This document shows positions 63,533-64,000 of a stretch of 64,000 nucleotides of DNA, one piece after another (within the stretch, counting starts at the first letter, position 1; each line of letters begins with the position of its first letter). Source of the DNA: Candidatus Obscuribacterales bacterium (GTDB lineage: Bacteria > Cyanobacteriota > Vampirovibrionia > Obscuribacterales > Obscuribacteraceae); assembly GCA_021732085.1 (NCBI GenBank), contig JAKFVQ010000019.1, positions 1-64,000 of the forward strand, read 5' to 3'. The position numbers were made by a program, and so were the translations under genes. The notes beneath the pieces are model-generated. The model saw only the letters and a list, made by a program, of their open reading frames with translations, made no database searches and was not told the DNA's origin.

Positions 63533-64000
63533 TTAGGTCTGTTTTCGAATGGGGGGCGGATTCCAGTCGCCGTAGAGCGCTTGTTCTTTCGGCGCATACA
63601 ATCGCATTGTTATTCCAAGAACCCCTGATGCTGGTGAAGGTAGCCAATTAGATTCCTTTTCAGCACCGGGGTTCTTGTGCTGAATGTAGATACTGAGTGA
63701 TCCATCTCCATCAGTTTTTAGCGGCATCCACGAACTGATTGCAAATCTGTTGATCTCATTGGCAGTTTGAAATCCAGCGGCATCGTACATGGTAAGTGAC
63801 CAAAATGCATTTGCCGGTGGTAGTTTATCTTTTTCAAAGCGCAAGACATAATTCATTTCGCCCTGTAGCGGTGTGCCAGTTGCATCGGCGTAATTTAGTG
63901 GGTAGATAGCATCTTCTGCCTGATTGGCGCCCAAGCCTACCATGCTTACTATGGACCTTTTTAGATAATAGTTACCATAGACTCCCATAGAGTCTGTATT
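63533..64000 (-). CDS. DUF1254/DUF1214 family protein, C-terminal part, cut by the window edge
   Basis: The frame runs open to the right edge, so only the C-terminal 155 residues are seen. It matches DUF1254/DUF1214 proteins: GVYGNYYLKRSIVSMVGLGA, EDAIYPL, YVLRFEKDKLPPANAFWSLTMYD and AISSWMPLKTDGDGSLSIYIQ, ending GDWNPPPIRK. These proteins, of unknown function, have a beta-sandwich fold and are often exported. The true start lies beyond position 64000. Confidence 0.85.
   Translation of the reverse strand, partial: NTDSMGVYGNYYLKRSIVSMVGLGANQAEDAIYPLNYADATGTPLQGEMNYVLRFEKDKLPPANAFWSLTMYDAAGFQTANEINRFAISSWMPLKTDGDGSLSIYIQHKNPGAEKESNWLPSPASGVLGITMRLYAPKEQALYGDWNPPPIRKQT

Noticed and set aside
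1-64000. tRNA, rRNA, insertion sequence or prophage
   Set aside because: No cloverleaf with a TTCRANN-type arm, no rRNA core and no transposase, integrase or phage structural gene was recognised by reading. A tRNAscan or Rfam search could still find a divergent RNA.

Overview
The window reads as a chromosomal stretch of a free-living, Gram-negative (diderm) heterotrophic bacterium. The envelope type is suggested by an LpxI-like lipid A enzyme, many Sec-type signal peptides, a very long secreted haemagglutinin-like protein and a predicted periplasmic MsrA. Type III glutamine synthetase, paired DUF1800/DUF1501 genes, FecR-like ectodomains, Ku/LigD repair and many lineage-specific secreted proteins would fit a non-photosynthetic relative of Cyanobacteria (Vampirovibrionia/Obscuribacterales). 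That placement is an inference with modest confidence. I saw no rRNA, tRNA, insertion sequence, prophage or CRISPR array.

Layout. 1-223: tandem hairpin repeats. 535-6189: giant secreted protein with two FecR-like domains. 6195-9625: rsgA, then typA and a Rieske protein. 9689-11768: a compact cassette of two paralogous exported peptides ending in CxxCGRG, a DUF692/MNIO enzyme and a small overlapping gene, followed by a GT-C-like membrane protein. 14011-18860: PP2C phosphatase, soluble hybrid kinase, LRV repeat protein and a disordered protein. 19044-20977: proS behind a proline-rich leader peptide and terminator. 21072-27564 (minus strand): glnN, yjbQ, a JAMM-like protein, a TPR protein and lpxI. 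27851-33208: small secreted protein, nucleotidyltransferase, alkyltransferase-like protein, and a membrane protein/DUF1800/DUF1501 operon. 33313-38548: ATP-grasp, allA, aceB, small proteins and msrA. 38851-41639: three Tad-like pseudopilin-type genes, one with a vWA domain. 41861-48201: membrane protein, secreted debranching-type glycosidase, coiled-coil protein, HAD-ATPase fusion and anchored coiled-coil protein. 48350-52075: large hybrid sensor kinase. 52674-58470: zinc ribbon, small protein, nitroreductase, ku and ligD. 58519-64000: small and unknown genes, a DUF6088-like regulator, a second tandem hairpin-repeat array, a prolyl-4-hydroxylase-like oxygenase and a truncated DUF1254 gene.

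How the parts work together. The most interesting unit is the 9689-11768 cassette. Its organisation matches MNIO-dependent RiPP systems (bufferin, methanobactin and 3-thiaglutamate types), but its precursors look unlike the families I know. The proS leader is the second highlight: a short peptide rich in Pro codons, a strong intrinsic terminator, and a 7-bp complementarity that could act as antiterminator. Third, the giant secreted protein and the 1241-aa sensor kinase share a FecR-like domain plus a conserved tail module. This suggests one ectodomain type used both for a surface protein and for signal perception. Ku and LigD form a divergent end-joining pair. AllA (makes glyoxylate) and malate synthase (uses it) are divergent neighbours.
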